The notes: generated by a model not told the origin, from the sequence alone. Positions 24,917-34,142 are shown, counted from the first letter of the stretch. The stretch is DNA of 64,000 bases from JAJRAG01 sp050010535 (GCA_050010535.1 JBEKKT010000003.1:1-64000), one strand, 5' to 3'. Program-made: numbers and translations.

Positions 24917-25777
24917 ATGATCCCCGGACACTGCAAGAGCGTTTCGATCAGGAACGTTGCTTTTCCACTGACCGTTGACGATATCGGGAAACATGTCGAG
25001 GGAAAGAAGGCATACACGAGGACGGAGTACCTGATTCTGAGAAACGGAGAAGACCTTGCTGTAATCAGGATCGAGAAAGAGAACGGCGTGCCGCTGTTCC
25101 GTCCCATCACTCATTTTGAGATCGTCTCGCTGCCCCCGGACACGATCTATGTGGAGGACCAGAGCATAGATGTTCTGAACGCGTCACAGATGGCGAAACT
25201 GAGCCGGGAGCACGAGCAGAAAACCGTCGTGGTTTCGGGGATGTTCAACCACGTATCTTTTGTGAAGGATGAGCGTGGGCTCGAGCTCAGAGTGATGGAC
25301 GTGGTTCCACCGTACCCTTCGAAACTTGCTGTCCTGGTGGAGAAGGCGCTCGACTCCTTCCTGATCGAGTTTCCCGTCGTCCCGATGGTCGAGCATATCG
25401 ACCTGAACGATTTTGCCAAGAATATCGAGACACCAGGTATTATCTTTCCCTGCAGAGCTTCCGGAATCACCACCGGCAAGTCTGTCCACTTTCTAGACGA
25501 AACACCGCAGATCGTAGAGGAATGCACTCTTGTCGGATGCGACCTCTCGAGGAGAATCTTCTCTTCGACGTACCGAAAGGAGATCGTCCAGGTTAACATG
25601 TGTCCCAGAGATCTGGCGCCGAAGGATGGATTTCCGAGGATTGTGAAGTGCTGCAAGATCAAAGAGGGATACGAGCTGGATGGGAGCACAGCGATCGTGC
25701 CTTGGGGGGCGACCGTAAAGGAGGTTGCCGAGGCAGTGCGAGCGCTGCTCAATCGGAGCACTTCTAGCGGAGCCTAG
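24917..25777 (+). CDS. Conserved archaeal protein of unknown function
   Basis: I do not recognise this 286-residue soluble protein. It opens with FPLTVDDIGKHVEGKKAYTRTEYLILRNGE, a beta-rich domain. A conserved-looking middle has GIIFPCRASGITTGKSVHFLDETP (about 177-200), and the C-terminal part has Cys pairs (CTLVGC, KCCKIKEGYELDG). The final segment STAIVPWGATVKEVAEAVRAL looks like a ligand-binding strand-helix. No membrane segment or known catalytic motif is evident. ATG 24917 has GAGGT six bases upstream and is preferred to ATG 24902. It stands alone after tRNA-Cys. Confidence 0.7.
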   Translation: MIPGHCKSVSIRNVAFPLTVDDIGKHVEGKKAYTRTEYLILRNGEDLAVIRIEKENGVPLFRPITHFEIVSLPPDTIYVEDQSIDVLNASQMAKLSREHEQKTVVVSGMFNHVSFVKDERGLELRVMDVVPPYPSKLAVLVEKALDSFLIEFPVVPMVEHIDLNDFAKNIETPGIIFPCRASGITTGKSVHFLDETPQIVEECTLVGCDLSRRIFSSTYRKEIVQVNMCPRDLAPKDGFPRIVKCCKIKEGYELDGSTAIVPWGATVKEVAEAVRALLNRSTSSGA

Positions 25778-26166
25778 CTTTGGGCGGTCTCCTGCGCCCG
25801 ATCGATATGGAACGATAGCCTTCTTCGTTCCTTCCTATCTTGCACAATGCCTATCCCCTCACCTGCCAAGCGTCGGCATCATTGGGATGAAACTTAAGGT
25901 GCTTGTCGAACAGTCTGATCGCCTCGTTGTATCTTCCAGTCGAAACGAGTTCCCTGCCCTTCCGAACCGGTGTCTTCTCTTTCTCTATCTGCTTCGCCCA
26001 GGTCAGACTTGCCTCCGCTATGATTAGTGTCTATGGCGTCTGGGGAAAGCCACGGGTATCTGCCCACAAGCTTGTGCTTGAAATCATCCGCTTGTGATTG
26101 CTCTATTGAAGACCTTCGCTTAAAGAGTCTAAGAGGAACGTTCATGATCATCTTCGTGTGGATCAT
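25764..26166 (-). pseudogene. TPR-repeat protein, broken
   Basis: Two frames together spell a short TPR protein. The first frame gives FKHKLVGRYPWLSPDAIDT, and a shift near 26030-26045 continues as LIIAEASLTWAKQIEKEK, then KGRELVSTGRYNEAIRLFDK and FHPNDADAWQVRG. The last part fits the TPR consensus (G-Y-x2-A-x3-F-x8-P). An in-frame TAG then interrupts before ALCKIGRNEEGYR, which looks like the next repeat. The remnant ends at 25764, overlapping the end of the upstream gene. One frameshift plus one nonsense codon make it a likely pseudogene. Confidence 0.55.
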
Positions 26167-26371
26167 CTAGATGAAGTCTCGATTCTTCATTTCACCTTTC
26201 TCGATCGCCACTGTCCGCTGTCATTGCTCGCCACATTGAATTATCTTCTCCCCTTCTGGCGGGAAGATTGGTCTAATTCATCATACCAGTCCTGAGATCG
26301 CCCTCTCGTGGAATCCTGGTGAGAAGTCGGAACCATTGGGAATCGCATCCAATCCGACTTCACCCTCCCCT

Positions 26372-26470
26372 ATGGAAACAATCTACGAAAGGTTGATGAA
26401 TCAAAGCAGCGGAAGGGTCAGCGACAAAGAATTCGAGAGGATCGTCCATGAAGCGATGAATGCCAAATAG
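26372..26470 (+). CDS. Very small ORF or fragment, unknown
   Basis: A 32-codon ORF (METIYERLMNQSSGRVSDKE then FERIVHEAMNAK) looks protein-like: amphipathic and ending in a helix. The frame is open upstream to a TGA at about 26246 without another good start, so it may be the tail of a truncated gene. It is convergent with pyrK. No promoter is evident. Confidence 0.3.
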   Translation: METIYERLMNQSSGRVSDKEFERIVHEAMNAK

Positions 26471-26471
26471 G

Positions 26472-27248
26472 CTACAGTCTGACCTTTAATCCAGCCTCGT
26501 CCCTTTTGCATTTCCCGAACTCGGACATTGATTCAAGCTCGTGTCCCCAGAATACAGGTCCGTCCGTGCAAACCCTTCTGTCGTCCAAGACGCATGAGCC
26601 GCATAGACCGACACCGCACTTCATCAGCCTCTCCAGAGAGAACTGGCATTTGACCCCGTGCGCCTTGCCAAGCTCCAGGAGACTGTTTAACATAATCTCC
26701 GGACCACAGGCGAGTATCGTGCCGTACTTCTTTTCCTCCATCATGAGCCGGGCAAGATCGACAGCTGTACCCCTCATGCCGCAGGTTCCGTCGTCGGTCG
26801 AGGTCCTCACATCCGCTGAGCAGCGTTTGGCTCTCTCTTCGAAGATCACCTCATCCTTGGTCCTAGCTCCGATCGCGATATCGACCTTCCCCGTGTCGCG
26901 GACTGCCTCCGCCGCGGGCATGACCGATGCCGCCCCAATGCCACCGCAAACGAACAGACTCCTGCCAGAAGAGAGCTCGAAATACCTTCCGAAGGGACCC
27001 CTGAGAGCTATCGAATCGCCGACATGAAGCGAAGACAAGGCTCTCGTGGCCTCCCCCACGTCTTTGATTGTAATCCCCTTGAGACCGTCGACATAGGAAA
27101 GTGACATCGGGATTTCATCGACGCCTGGCAACCAGACCATCACGAATTGCCCCGGTAGCGCACGTCTGCCGAACCTGAATCTAAGGGTCGTGAGCTCCTT
27201 GCCCTCGACCTGCACTTCCCGTACCCTAGTGAAGACCTGATTACTCAT
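26472..27248 (-). CDS. pyrK: Dihydroorotate dehydrogenase electron-transfer subunit
   Basis: A 258-residue FAD and [2Fe-2S] protein that passes electrons from PyrD to NAD(+) in pyrimidine synthesis. The ferredoxin-reductase-like FAD part contains LPGQFVMVWLPG and LRGPFGRYFEL. The NAD part contains CGGIGAASVMPAA. The C-terminal cluster motif is CGVGLCGSC followed by C-terminal DDRRVC. ATG 27248 overlaps the pyrD stop by eight bases and has GGGAGTGG upstream; the frame is open ten codons further. Confidence 0.93.
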   Translation of the reverse strand: MSNQVFTRVREVQVEGKELTTLRFRFGRRALPGQFVMVWLPGVDEIPMSLSYVDGLKGITIKDVGEATRALSSLHVGDSIALRGPFGRYFELSSGRSLFVCGGIGAASVMPAAEAVRDTGKVDIAIGARTKDEVIFEERAKRCSADVRTSTDDGTCGMRGTAVDLARLMMEEKKYGTILACGPEIMLNSLLELGKAHGVKCQFSLERLMKCGVGLCGSCVLDDRRVCTDGPVFWGHELESMSEFGKCKRDEAGLKVRL

Positions 27249-28149
27249 GGGCCACTCCCACGAGCTCTCCGAGATCATCCAGCTCTCTTGACTCCAAGTA
27301 CCTTCTCAACCCCGAACTTATTTCACCGAACACCTTCAGCCCTTTCCTTCCGACGGCGCTTCCGATCTGGACCGCCCTCGCTCCCGCCATAATGTACTCC
27401 ATCGCATCCCGCCAGGTCTCGACGCCCCCCGTTCCAATAATCGGTATTCCTAGCGCCTCGTAGAGTTCGTACACGCATCTGAGGCCAACAGGCTTCACCG
27501 CAGGTCCCGAGAGACCTCCGAACTTGTTCGAGAGGATAGGTCCTCCCATCTCGACCGAGATCGCCATCGCTCTCAAGGTGTTTATCGCAACGACCCCATC
27601 CCCGCCCGCCTCCTGAACCGCTCGGCCAACTTCCACGATTCCGTGCGTGTTCGGCGTGAGCTTCGCGAAGACAGGTATATGGATTGTCTTCTTGACCGCC
27701 CTAACGATCCGACGCACCTGGTCAGGGTCGACCCCGATCTCCATGCCGTATCCCGATGCATGGGGGCAACTGAGGTTCAGCTCAACGGCCGACGCCCCAT
27801 ATTTCTCCATCTTCGAGCACAGCATTGCGAAGTTCTCAGAGTTCGGGGCGAATACGCTACCGATCACGGGCCGACCGCCAAGAACCGCAGCGGACATCTC
27901 TTCGCCGAACGCTTCGATCCCTGGGTTCGGCAGGCCCATTGCATTTATGTAACCGTAGGGCAGTTCGACGACCGTTGGATTGGCGCAGCCCTTGCGCACT
28001 TCTATTCCGATCGACTTTGTAACGACGGCACCCGCTCCCGCCTTGATCGCGCTCAGAAGAGATCCACCAGTCTCCCCGATGATGCCTGAAGCGAGGATGG
28101 TCGGGTTCTCGAGAATGATTCCGGCCAGGCTCACCCTCAAGGATGTCAT
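27241..28149 (-). CDS. pyrD: Dihydroorotate dehydrogenase, class 1B catalytic subunit
   Basis: A 302-residue FMN enzyme oxidising dihydroorotate to orotate. It has the class 1 features NPTILASGIIGETG, NAMGLPNPG, and the catalytic cysteine in VELNLSCPHASG (about 130). The FMN-phosphate loop IPIIGTGGVETWRDAMEYIMAGA is present. Overlap with pyrK identifies the NAD-linked 1B type. A strong AT-rich box lies upstream of its ATG. Confidence 0.95.
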   Translation of the reverse strand: MTSLRVSLAGIILENPTILASGIIGETGGSLLSAIKAGAGAVVTKSIGIEVRKGCANPTVVELPYGYINAMGLPNPGIEAFGEEMSAAVLGGRPVIGSVFAPNSENFAMLCSKMEKYGASAVELNLSCPHASGYGMEIGVDPDQVRRIVRAVKKTIHIPVFAKLTPNTHGIVEVGRAVQEAGGDGVVAINTLRAMAISVEMGGPILSNKFGGLSGPAVKPVGLRCVYELYEALGIPIIGTGGVETWRDAMEYIMAGARAVQIGSAVGRKGLKVFGEISSGLRRYLESRELDDLGELVGVAHE

Positions 28150-28174
28150 GGTACCGGCACATAATCTCTATAGG

Positions 28175-28187
28175 TAATATTAATATT
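28175..28187 (-). promoter_or_regulatory. TATA-like box for pyrDK
   Basis: AATATTAATATTA on the minus strand lies 26-38 bp before ATG 28149. Confidence 0.5.
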
Positions 28188-28315
28188 CCTGACTTGTTGG
28201 CTCTGTGACGATTCTTTCATGGAATGAAATCAGCGCATAGACCGAGCCGAGCGGACCACCTCTGTCGCAAAGTCCCCAGACTGTTTTATCTCGTCATGTC
28301 GAGCAAGTGGAAGCA

Positions 28316-28324
28316 GATATATAC
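28316..28324 (+). promoter_or_regulatory. TATA-like box for the cysteine desulfurase gene
   Basis: GATATATAC lies 29-37 bp before ATG 28353. It supports this start over an open extension of 43 codons upstream. Confidence 0.5.
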
Positions 28325-28352
28325 GGCCTATTTCCCTCTCCCGAGGGATAGA

Positions 28353-29564
28353 ATGGACGTTGAGAGAGTTCGCGGGGATTTCCCGATCTACTCCTCCGCA
28401 AGAGGCGATATCGTCTACTTCGACAACGCCTGTCAGACCTTCAGGCCCCGACAGGTGATCGAAGCGAGCAACGACTACTATTTTGACTTCCCGGCGTGTG
28501 GAGGAAGGAGCATCCATCGACTCGCGACCCAGGTCTCGATAAGAATCGATGAGGCGAGAGAGAAGATCGCGCGGTTCATTGGATGTCCGAACCCCAATGA
28601 GATCGTGTTCACGAAGAACTGCACAGAGGGTCTGAATCTAGTCGCGAAAGGGATGAAGTACAAGAAAGGAGACGTCGTGCTGACAACGGATATGGAACAC
28701 AATAGCAACCACGTTCCTTGGATACAATTGACCAAAACGGTCGGCATCAGAAGGAAGTATGTCAAGACCCCTTCAACTGGTGTCTTCAATGTCGAGGCTT
28801 TCAAGGAAGCCATGGCAAAGGAAGTCAGAATCGTAAGCCTAGTTCACACAAATAACGTCACGGGAACGACGATCCCGGCAAAGGATGTCGTCGAGATTGC
28901 CCACGATCAAGGCGCCGTAGTAATGCTGGACGGAGCTCAGGCAGCCCCTCATATGAGAATCGATATGAAGAAGCTCGAAGTCGATTTCTACGTGTTCTCG
29001 ATGCACAAAATGCTCGGTCCTTCAGGGGTCGGTGTGCTGTACGCGAAGGAGGAGATCGCCAAAGACATCGAACCGTTGATCACAGGGGGAGGTGGGGTGA
29101 GCCTCGCAGAATACGATAGCGCGACTTATCTGCCAATGCCGGACCGATTCGAGGCAGGACTCATGAACTACTCTGGAGTTATTGGGTCGGCCGCCGCCGT
29201 CGATTACCTCTCGGCCCTTGGGATGGATGAGATAAGGGAACACGAGACTGCCTTGAACTCATATGTGACGAAGGAGTTGAAGGACATCGATCTTGTCAAG
29301 GTCCTGGAGCCCCTCGATCCAAGAAAGCGCGGGAGCATATTTCCATTCAATGTGAAAGGGTTGGGATCGCATGATGTGGCAATGATTCTTGACGAAGTTG
29401 ACAAGGTAATGATACGGTCCGGAATGCACTGCACGCACCCATTCTTCATATCAAGAGGTATCGACGGATGCGCCAGGGCATCCTTCTACGTCTACAACAT
29501 GATATCAGAGTGTGAGAGGTTCGTGAAAGCGGTCAGAGTGCTAGTCGACAAGTTCTCCATGTAA
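28353..29564 (+). CDS. Cysteine desulfurase (SufS/CsdA type, class V aminotransferase)
   Basis: A 403-residue PLP enzyme that takes sulfur from cysteine for Fe-S clusters or other thio-cofactors. It shows DNACQTFRPRQVIEA, the histidine in DMEHNSNHVPW, DGAQAAPHMRID, and the PLP-binding lysine in FSMHKMLGPSGVGVLY. The persulfide cysteine lies in RSGMHCTHPFF. The length equals typical SufS. ATG 28353 has GAGGG six bases upstream. It stands alone without sufBCD or iscU nearby. Confidence 0.92.
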   Translation: MDVERVRGDFPIYSSARGDIVYFDNACQTFRPRQVIEASNDYYFDFPACGGRSIHRLATQVSIRIDEAREKIARFIGCPNPNEIVFTKNCTEGLNLVAKGMKYKKGDVVLTTDMEHNSNHVPWIQLTKTVGIRRKYVKTPSTGVFNVEAFKEAMAKEVRIVSLVHTNNVTGTTIPAKDVVEIAHDQGAVVMLDGAQAAPHMRIDMKKLEVDFYVFSMHKMLGPSGVGVLYAKEEIAKDIEPLITGGGGVSLAEYDSATYLPMPDRFEAGLMNYSGVIGSAAAVDYLSALGMDEIREHETALNSYVTKELKDIDLVKVLEPLDPRKRGSIFPFNVKGLGSHDVAMILDEVDKVMIRSGMHCTHPFFISRGIDGCARASFYVYNMISECERFVKAVRVLVDKFSM

Positions 29565-29712
29565 ACTGACAGCGTCATTTCATCCTCTCGGACACTCGAT
29601 TCAACTACGGTTAGCATTCAAACGTCGATCAGAGAAGGGCAGAACGACTCGATGCTATACCTACTGACATGTAGCAAGACGTCGGGTGTCCAGCCACCCA
29701 AATTGCGGGATA

Positions 29713-30273
29713 TCAGACGCCTTTCAATCTGACTTCCTCCACAGTGGAATAAGTCGGTCCTTTGGGACTCAGTACACTCTTCTTCAGACTGAGAGCGTCC
29801 ATCAACTGCACACCGAACTCCTCGTTCATTGAAGCATCGAGTAACTCCCTGACGAATCCCGCAGAACCTCCTTCTCTCATCCTTGCAAGCGTAATGTGCG
29901 GCGCGAAAGGTCTTTCCTCTCTCTTGAATCCATGAAACGAGAGCTCATCGTCGAGCCGTCTTGCTATTAGGCTCATGTTCTCCCCACCTTCAACGCCAAT
30001 CCAGACCACCTTAATTCTCGAAATGCTGGGGAAGGCCCCGACACCTTTGAATCTCACGGACATCGGTGCCACGCCTTCAACAGATCTCTCCATCGCTTCC
30101 CTTATTCTTGGTATGAGGACCTCGTCCGTCTCGCCCAGGAACTTGAAAGTCAGATGAATGATATTGGGGTCGACGACCTTGAGCATTGATCCGCGGCGTC
30201 TTAGCTCCTTGGAGAACTCGACGATTTTCGGATGGACGGCAACGTCCATCGAGATGAAAGCCCTGAAGCTCAA
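29713..30273 (-). CDS. thpR: RNA 2',3'-cyclic phosphodiesterase (2'-5' RNA ligase family)
   Basis: A 186-residue 2H phosphoesterase with the two catalytic HxT/S motifs, HLTFKFLGE (about 40-48) and HITLARMR (about 127-134). The family opens 2',3'-cyclic phosphates and can join tRNA halves in vitro. The TTG start overlaps the macrodomain gene stop (TTGA), so the two are cotranscribed and translationally coupled. The pairing of an RNA-end enzyme with an ADP-ribose-binding protein is suggestive of RNA-repair or NAD-derivative chemistry, but this is inference. Confidence 0.92.
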   Translation of the reverse strand: MSFRAFISMDVAVHPKIVEFSKELRRRGSMLKVVDPNIIHLTFKFLGETDEVLIPRIREAMERSVEGVAPMSVRFKGVGAFPSISRIKVVWIGVEGGENMSLIARRLDDELSFHGFKREERPFAPHITLARMREGGSAGFVRELLDASMNEEFGVQLMDALSLKKSVLSPKGPTYSTVEEVRLKGV

Positions 30274-30809
30274 CTGCGATCCCCCACCCTTTCCAAGGCG
30301 ACCTCGAATGCCTTCCTCGCTTCATCATCAAATAGCGTGAACCTTATGAGCCTGATGTGCGTGCCCTTCTGGACATAGTCGATTGCCGCACCGATCATCA
30401 CCGATGCCGCCTCATCCAGAGGGAACCCGCCGACGCCAGTGCCAATCGCAGGAAACGATATGCTCTTCGCCTCCACGTCGTCTGCCCTCCGGAGGCTCGC
30501 TTTCGTGCAGGAGGCAATCTTTCTGGCATCGGTGGCTAGGTCTTTTCCCATTCCAGCGGCGTGAACGACGTATTTTGCCTTGAGTCGGCCAGCAGACGTA
30601 ACGACTGCTTCGCCGATTGGGATTGGACCTTTGGACACTGCCTCTGCCTCGATCGAGGCCCCTCCTCTCATCTTTATGGCCCCCGCCACGCCCGCCCCCA
30701 TCCAAAGCCTGTTGTTCGCGGCGTTCACGATCGCATCAGTATCCATCTCGGCTATGTCTCCCTTCATGACTTCGAAACCCACTCCTCCGATGATCCTCCT
30801 CGTCGCCAT
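30270..30809 (-). CDS. Macrodomain protein (ADP-ribose binding)
   Basis: A 179-residue macrodomain with the standard ligand loops: VNAANNRLWMGAGVAGAI (about 28-45) and FPAIGTGVGGFPLDEAA (about 119-135). The family binds ADP-ribose and often hydrolyses O-acetyl-ADP-ribose or ADP-ribosyl esters. The start ATG is preceded by GGAGAATGGGT. It is coupled to thpR by a four-base overlap. Confidence 0.92.
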   Translation of the reverse strand: MATRRIIGGVGFEVMKGDIAEMDTDAIVNAANNRLWMGAGVAGAIKMRGGASIEAEAVSKGPIPIGEAVVTSAGRLKAKYVVHAAGMGKDLATDARKIASCTKASLRRADDVEAKSISFPAIGTGVGGFPLDEAASVMIGAAIDYVQKGTHIRLIRFTLFDDEARKAFEVALERVGDRS

Positions 30810-30911
30810 TACCCATTCTCCCTTTCAAGCATTGTCCATTATGTCATCGACGATGTCTCGGGCAAACCTTAAAGAAATGGTTATCCAAATGGAGTGACGT
30901 TGGAAAATCAA

Positions 30912-31848
30912 TGATTTACGATTTGATCATAATCGGCGCCGGACCGGGCGGCCTTACCGCGGGAGTGTTCGCCAGATCCAGGAAGCTCAGTACGCTCATT
31001 CTGGTGCGGGTGTTTCGGGTGGGCAGCTCGTGACCCTTTATCCAGACAAAGGGGTAGAGAATTACCCAGGCTGTGTGATCACCCAGGCAGCGAAGCTCGC
31101 CCAGAGACTGAGGACCCACGCCCAGAGCATGGGTTGCGAAATCTGCGAGAATGAGAATGTCCTCGACATAATCGATAGGGATGGGAACCTAGCCGTCAGG
31201 TCGGACCATGGAGAGTATGAGGCAAAGGGCGTGATGATCGCCATAGGCATCGGTCTCTTCAAACCAAAGAAGCTCGATGCACCGGGAGAGGAGAAGTTCG
31301 TTGACGGCGGAGTCTTCTACAAGCTTCCAGACAAGGAACGACTGGTCGACAAGCGTGTGCTGTTCGTCGGCGGAGGCAACAGTGCTCTCGAGATGGCACT
31401 CATCGCGAAGGATGTGGCGAAGGTATATATCGTCCATCGACGCGACAAGTTCAGAGCAGATGAGAGCATCGTGGAGCGTGTCAACGCCGCCAGGATCAGG
31501 GCGATCATGAGTGCCGAGGTCGAGGAGATTTGCGGTGGGGACACTGTCGAGCATGTGTGGGTTAGGACAGGGAATCCCCCTGAGAGAATGAAAATCGATG
31601 TCGATCTTGTCATCATCAACATCGGATTCACCCCTGAAATCGAGCATCTTGAAAGATGGGGGGTCGAGATTGAGGACAACCAGATCAAGGTCGATACAGA
31701 CATGCGAACCTCTAGACAGGGTGTTTTCGCATGCGGGGACATCGTTACTTACAAAGGGGAGTACGAGCAGATTGTGACGGTGTGCGGGGAGGCAGCTACC
31801 GCTGCCAACAGCGCGTACAAGTACATCATGAAGCCGTACTGGGCATAA
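30912..31848 (+). pseudogene. TrxR-like ferredoxin-NADP reductase with a frameshift
   Basis: The gene reads as a thioredoxin-reductase-like flavoprotein: FAD motif DLIIIGAGPGGLTAG, GGQLVTLYPDKGVENYPG, NADPH motif VLFVGGGNSALEMAL with VHRRDKFRA, and FACGDIVTYKG. The CxxC of true thioredoxin reductase is replaced by FYKLPDKE, as in TrxR-like ferredoxin-NADP(+) reductases. A net +1 (or -2) shift near 31000-31006 separates the first 31 codons from the rest. All other parts are well preserved, so this may be a recent mutation or a sequencing error rather than old decay. Confidence 0.8.
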
Positions 31849-31869
31849 GAAGACTCCTTCCCGGAAGAA

Positions 31870-32608
31870 TCACTTCTCCGAACCTATCTTGGCCTTGACC
31901 GCCTTCACGGAGAGTGCAACCAAGATAAACGCAATGCCAGACCTACGAAGTCCGCGATAGGGCCAATCTTCGAATCAAACAGGCCGCCGAAAGAAAGGAA
32001 CAGATTGAAGATCGCGTGCATGAGGACCGCCAAAAGGTACTAGGGTACCTATGACCTTCCCCCGATTCTGCTCCTCGCCAGGCCGTATCTGCTCATCCAC
32101 GTTGCGCAGCCATGAATCAGAGCGGACGAGAAGCCCCTGTGAATGTGGTTGTCAGGAAAAGCACGACCACTCCACTGAGATAACCTGATCCTTCGTTATG
32201 CATGTTCTCGGTAGCTATGAATTCCAGGCCGACCGCCGCCCCGAAAATGAGCCCGCTATTCGAGTGATCGATGAACCCTCATGTTCGGAAGAGTCATAAG
32301 AGCTTGGCGAACTCCTTGATGAATGAGGCGACGATGACAACCATCAGGAACGTCATCATTGACGTGTCCTTTACGAATAGATCATCCTCTTTGACAATCG
32401 GAAACGACAGAAGCGCGGTCGCAAGAAGCTCGAGCGTGATCGAGATTACGATGGCGACAAAGACCCCGAATAGAAACGCGATTGAAAGCTGGAACGATGG
32501 CTGCTTTCTTCCCCTTGCCCCAGACATGATCCAAGCCAGGAATATCATTGCTTGGACAAAGGAGGCATGGGTTATGATCAATAGCGTGCCGGCACTGGTC
32601 GGGACCAT
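31870..32608 (-). pseudogene. PrsW-family intramembrane protease, broken
   Basis: Segments of a PrsW-type glutamic membrane protease are spread over all three frames. They are AWIMSGARGRK and VASFIKEFAKLL, then SGLIFGAAVGLEFIATENM, then SALIHGCATWMSRYGLARSR, then YLLAVLMHAIFNLFLSFGG, with a final stretch near LSVKAVKAKIG ending at 31870. At least three shifts and two TAG codons interrupt the reading. The (D)GLIFGAAVGLxFxATEN stretch is the most family-specific. It is a clear pseudogene between the reductase and the ferredoxin gene. Confidence 0.7.
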
Positions 32609-32783
32609 CCAGTTGGAAATGCTGCACTTCAGTATTGATGGTTCGCCCCTGAGTCACGTGGTCAAGGCGTGCGACTAGGATTCCAGAACAAGACCCGAAA
32701 GACCCTCATAGAAAAGAAAGAATCCCAGCGATGGTTGGAATCCGTATGCGACTCGAATCCACTCGGTGACCGAACCAGATGCT

Positions 32784-32960
32784 CTACTTTTTGACAACAG
32801 TGACGGCGTTGTTCGGACACTCATCCGCGCATGCGCCGCAGTCCACACATTCTCCTTCGTTGACGACAGCGACATCATCGACCGCAATAGCCTCTCGAGG
32901 ACAGACATCCGCGCACGCGCCGCACCCAACACATTCGTCAACATTGACCTTGGCAACCAT
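32784..32960 (-). CDS. 2x[4Fe-4S] ferredoxin
   Basis: A 58-residue bacterial-type ferredoxin with two perfect cluster motifs, CVGCGACADVCP (10-21) and CVDCGACADECP (38-49), arranged with internal two-fold symmetry. It is a likely electron carrier for the 2-oxoacid oxidoreductase and other ferredoxin enzymes here. GAGAGGT lies seven bases before the ATG, and a TATA-like box lies at 32993-33003. It is adjacent to two degenerate genes but intact. Confidence 0.95.
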   Translation of the reverse strand: MVAKVNVDECVGCGACADVCPREAIAVDDVAVVNEGECVDCGACADECPNNAVTVVKK

Positions 32961-32992
32961 AGTGATACCTCTCCGCCCCTTACATGAAATGG

Positions 32993-33003
32993 GATATAAA
33001 ATG
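32993..33003 (-). promoter_or_regulatory. TATA-like box for the ferredoxin gene
   Basis: CATTTTATATC on the minus strand lies 33-43 bp before the ATG, leaving a short leader with a ribosome site. Confidence 0.45.
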
Positions 33004-33068
33004 TTTTTGAAGAACTAGTAAGGGAGAGTGCGCACAAATTAAAGTATTCAGCCCTCTATTCATCGCTG

Positions 33069-34142
33069 ATGCGGTACGTGGAGGGGTCCGTTTTCACCGA
33101 CTGTGGTTTCATTAATGGATACGTTGGTTTCGAGGCCGGGCTCATCAAAGAGGTAGAAAGGGGGCGTGTTGATTCTCCCTTGGCGAAAGGGATCGTCCTC
33201 CCCACCTTCGTGAATTCCCACACACACCTTGCTGACTATGTCGTTCCGGTTGATCTGGCCCTTAGTCTCGAAGAAATCGTTGCACCCCCCTCCGGTTTGA
33301 AGCACAGAATCTTGAAAGAGACGCCGCCAGAGGTCCTTAGCCGATCGATGAGGATGCTATCCCAGCGGATGTTTCGCCGGGGTACGTCCAGATTCGTCGA
33401 TTTCAGAGAAGGTGGAATTAGAGGTACTTATCAACTGTCTTCGCAACGGGAGGGTCGGTGCAGACCTGTCATACTTGGCAGGCCTGAGGACCTCGATTTC
33501 GACAAAGAGGAGATGACCCAGCTCCTGAAAGTTGTCGACGGAGTGGGGTTATCGAGCGTTTCCGACTGGAACCCGGACACGATCGCCAGGCTCGCATCGT
33601 TCGTCAGGTCAAAGGGGAAGATGTTCGCGATTCACGCCAGCGAGAGGGTTAGAGAGAACCTCGATCAGATTCTCGACCTGAGGCCATCTTTCCTCGTACA
33701 TATGACGATGGCCACGCATGATGATATCGCTATCTGCGCGCAGGAGGGCATCCCGATCGTCGTCTGCCCCCGATCAAACCTTTTCTTCGGGAAGATGCCC
33801 CCCTTGAAAGAGATGATCGAGGCCGGGGTTACACTAGCTCTCGGGACCGACAACGCGATGTTCTCGGTGCCGGACATGTTCATCGAGATGGAATTCGCGG
33901 GCAGGTTGCTCCGTTGTCAGGGCGTGAAGAAAGTCGATCATGCGGTCGATATGGCTGTGAGCAATGGGCGAAAGATATTAAATCAGAAGGTTGCAATAGG
34001 TATTGAGCCCGACACGCCATGTGACTTCATGGTAGTGGGCACAAAGAACGGTGATGCCGCGACGGATCTAGTACTGCGCTCCACTGCGGACGATCCTAAG
34101 CTAATCTGCATGGGTAAAAAGGTCTGGAGAGTGAACCGATGA
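33069..34142 (+). CDS. Amidohydrolase-family metalloenzyme
   Basis: A 357-residue amidohydrolase-superfamily protein. Metal-site motifs are NSHTHLAD (about 49-56), FAIHASERV (about 189-197), VHMTMATHDD and LALGTDNAMFSVPD (about 257-270). It resembles the chlorohydrolase/cytosine-deaminase-like branch that hydrolyses C-N bonds in rings or side chains; the substrate is unknown. It overlaps uspA by four bases and heads a tightly packed operon with UspA, a tetra-CBS protein and GlyRS. Confidence 0.85.
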   Translation: MRYVEGSVFTDCGFINGYVGFEAGLIKEVERGRVDSPLAKGIVLPTFVNSHTHLADYVVPVDLALSLEEIVAPPSGLKHRILKETPPEVLSRSMRMLSQRMFRRGTSRFVDFREGGIRGTYQLSSQREGRCRPVILGRPEDLDFDKEEMTQLLKVVDGVGLSSVSDWNPDTIARLASFVRSKGKMFAIHASERVRENLDQILDLRPSFLVHMTMATHDDIAICAQEGIPIVVCPRSNLFFGKMPPLKEMIEAGVTLALGTDNAMFSVPDMFIEMEFAGRLLRCQGVKKVDHAVDMAVSNGRKILNQKVAIGIEPDTPCDFMVVGTKNGDAATDLVLRSTADDPKLICMGKKVWRVNR

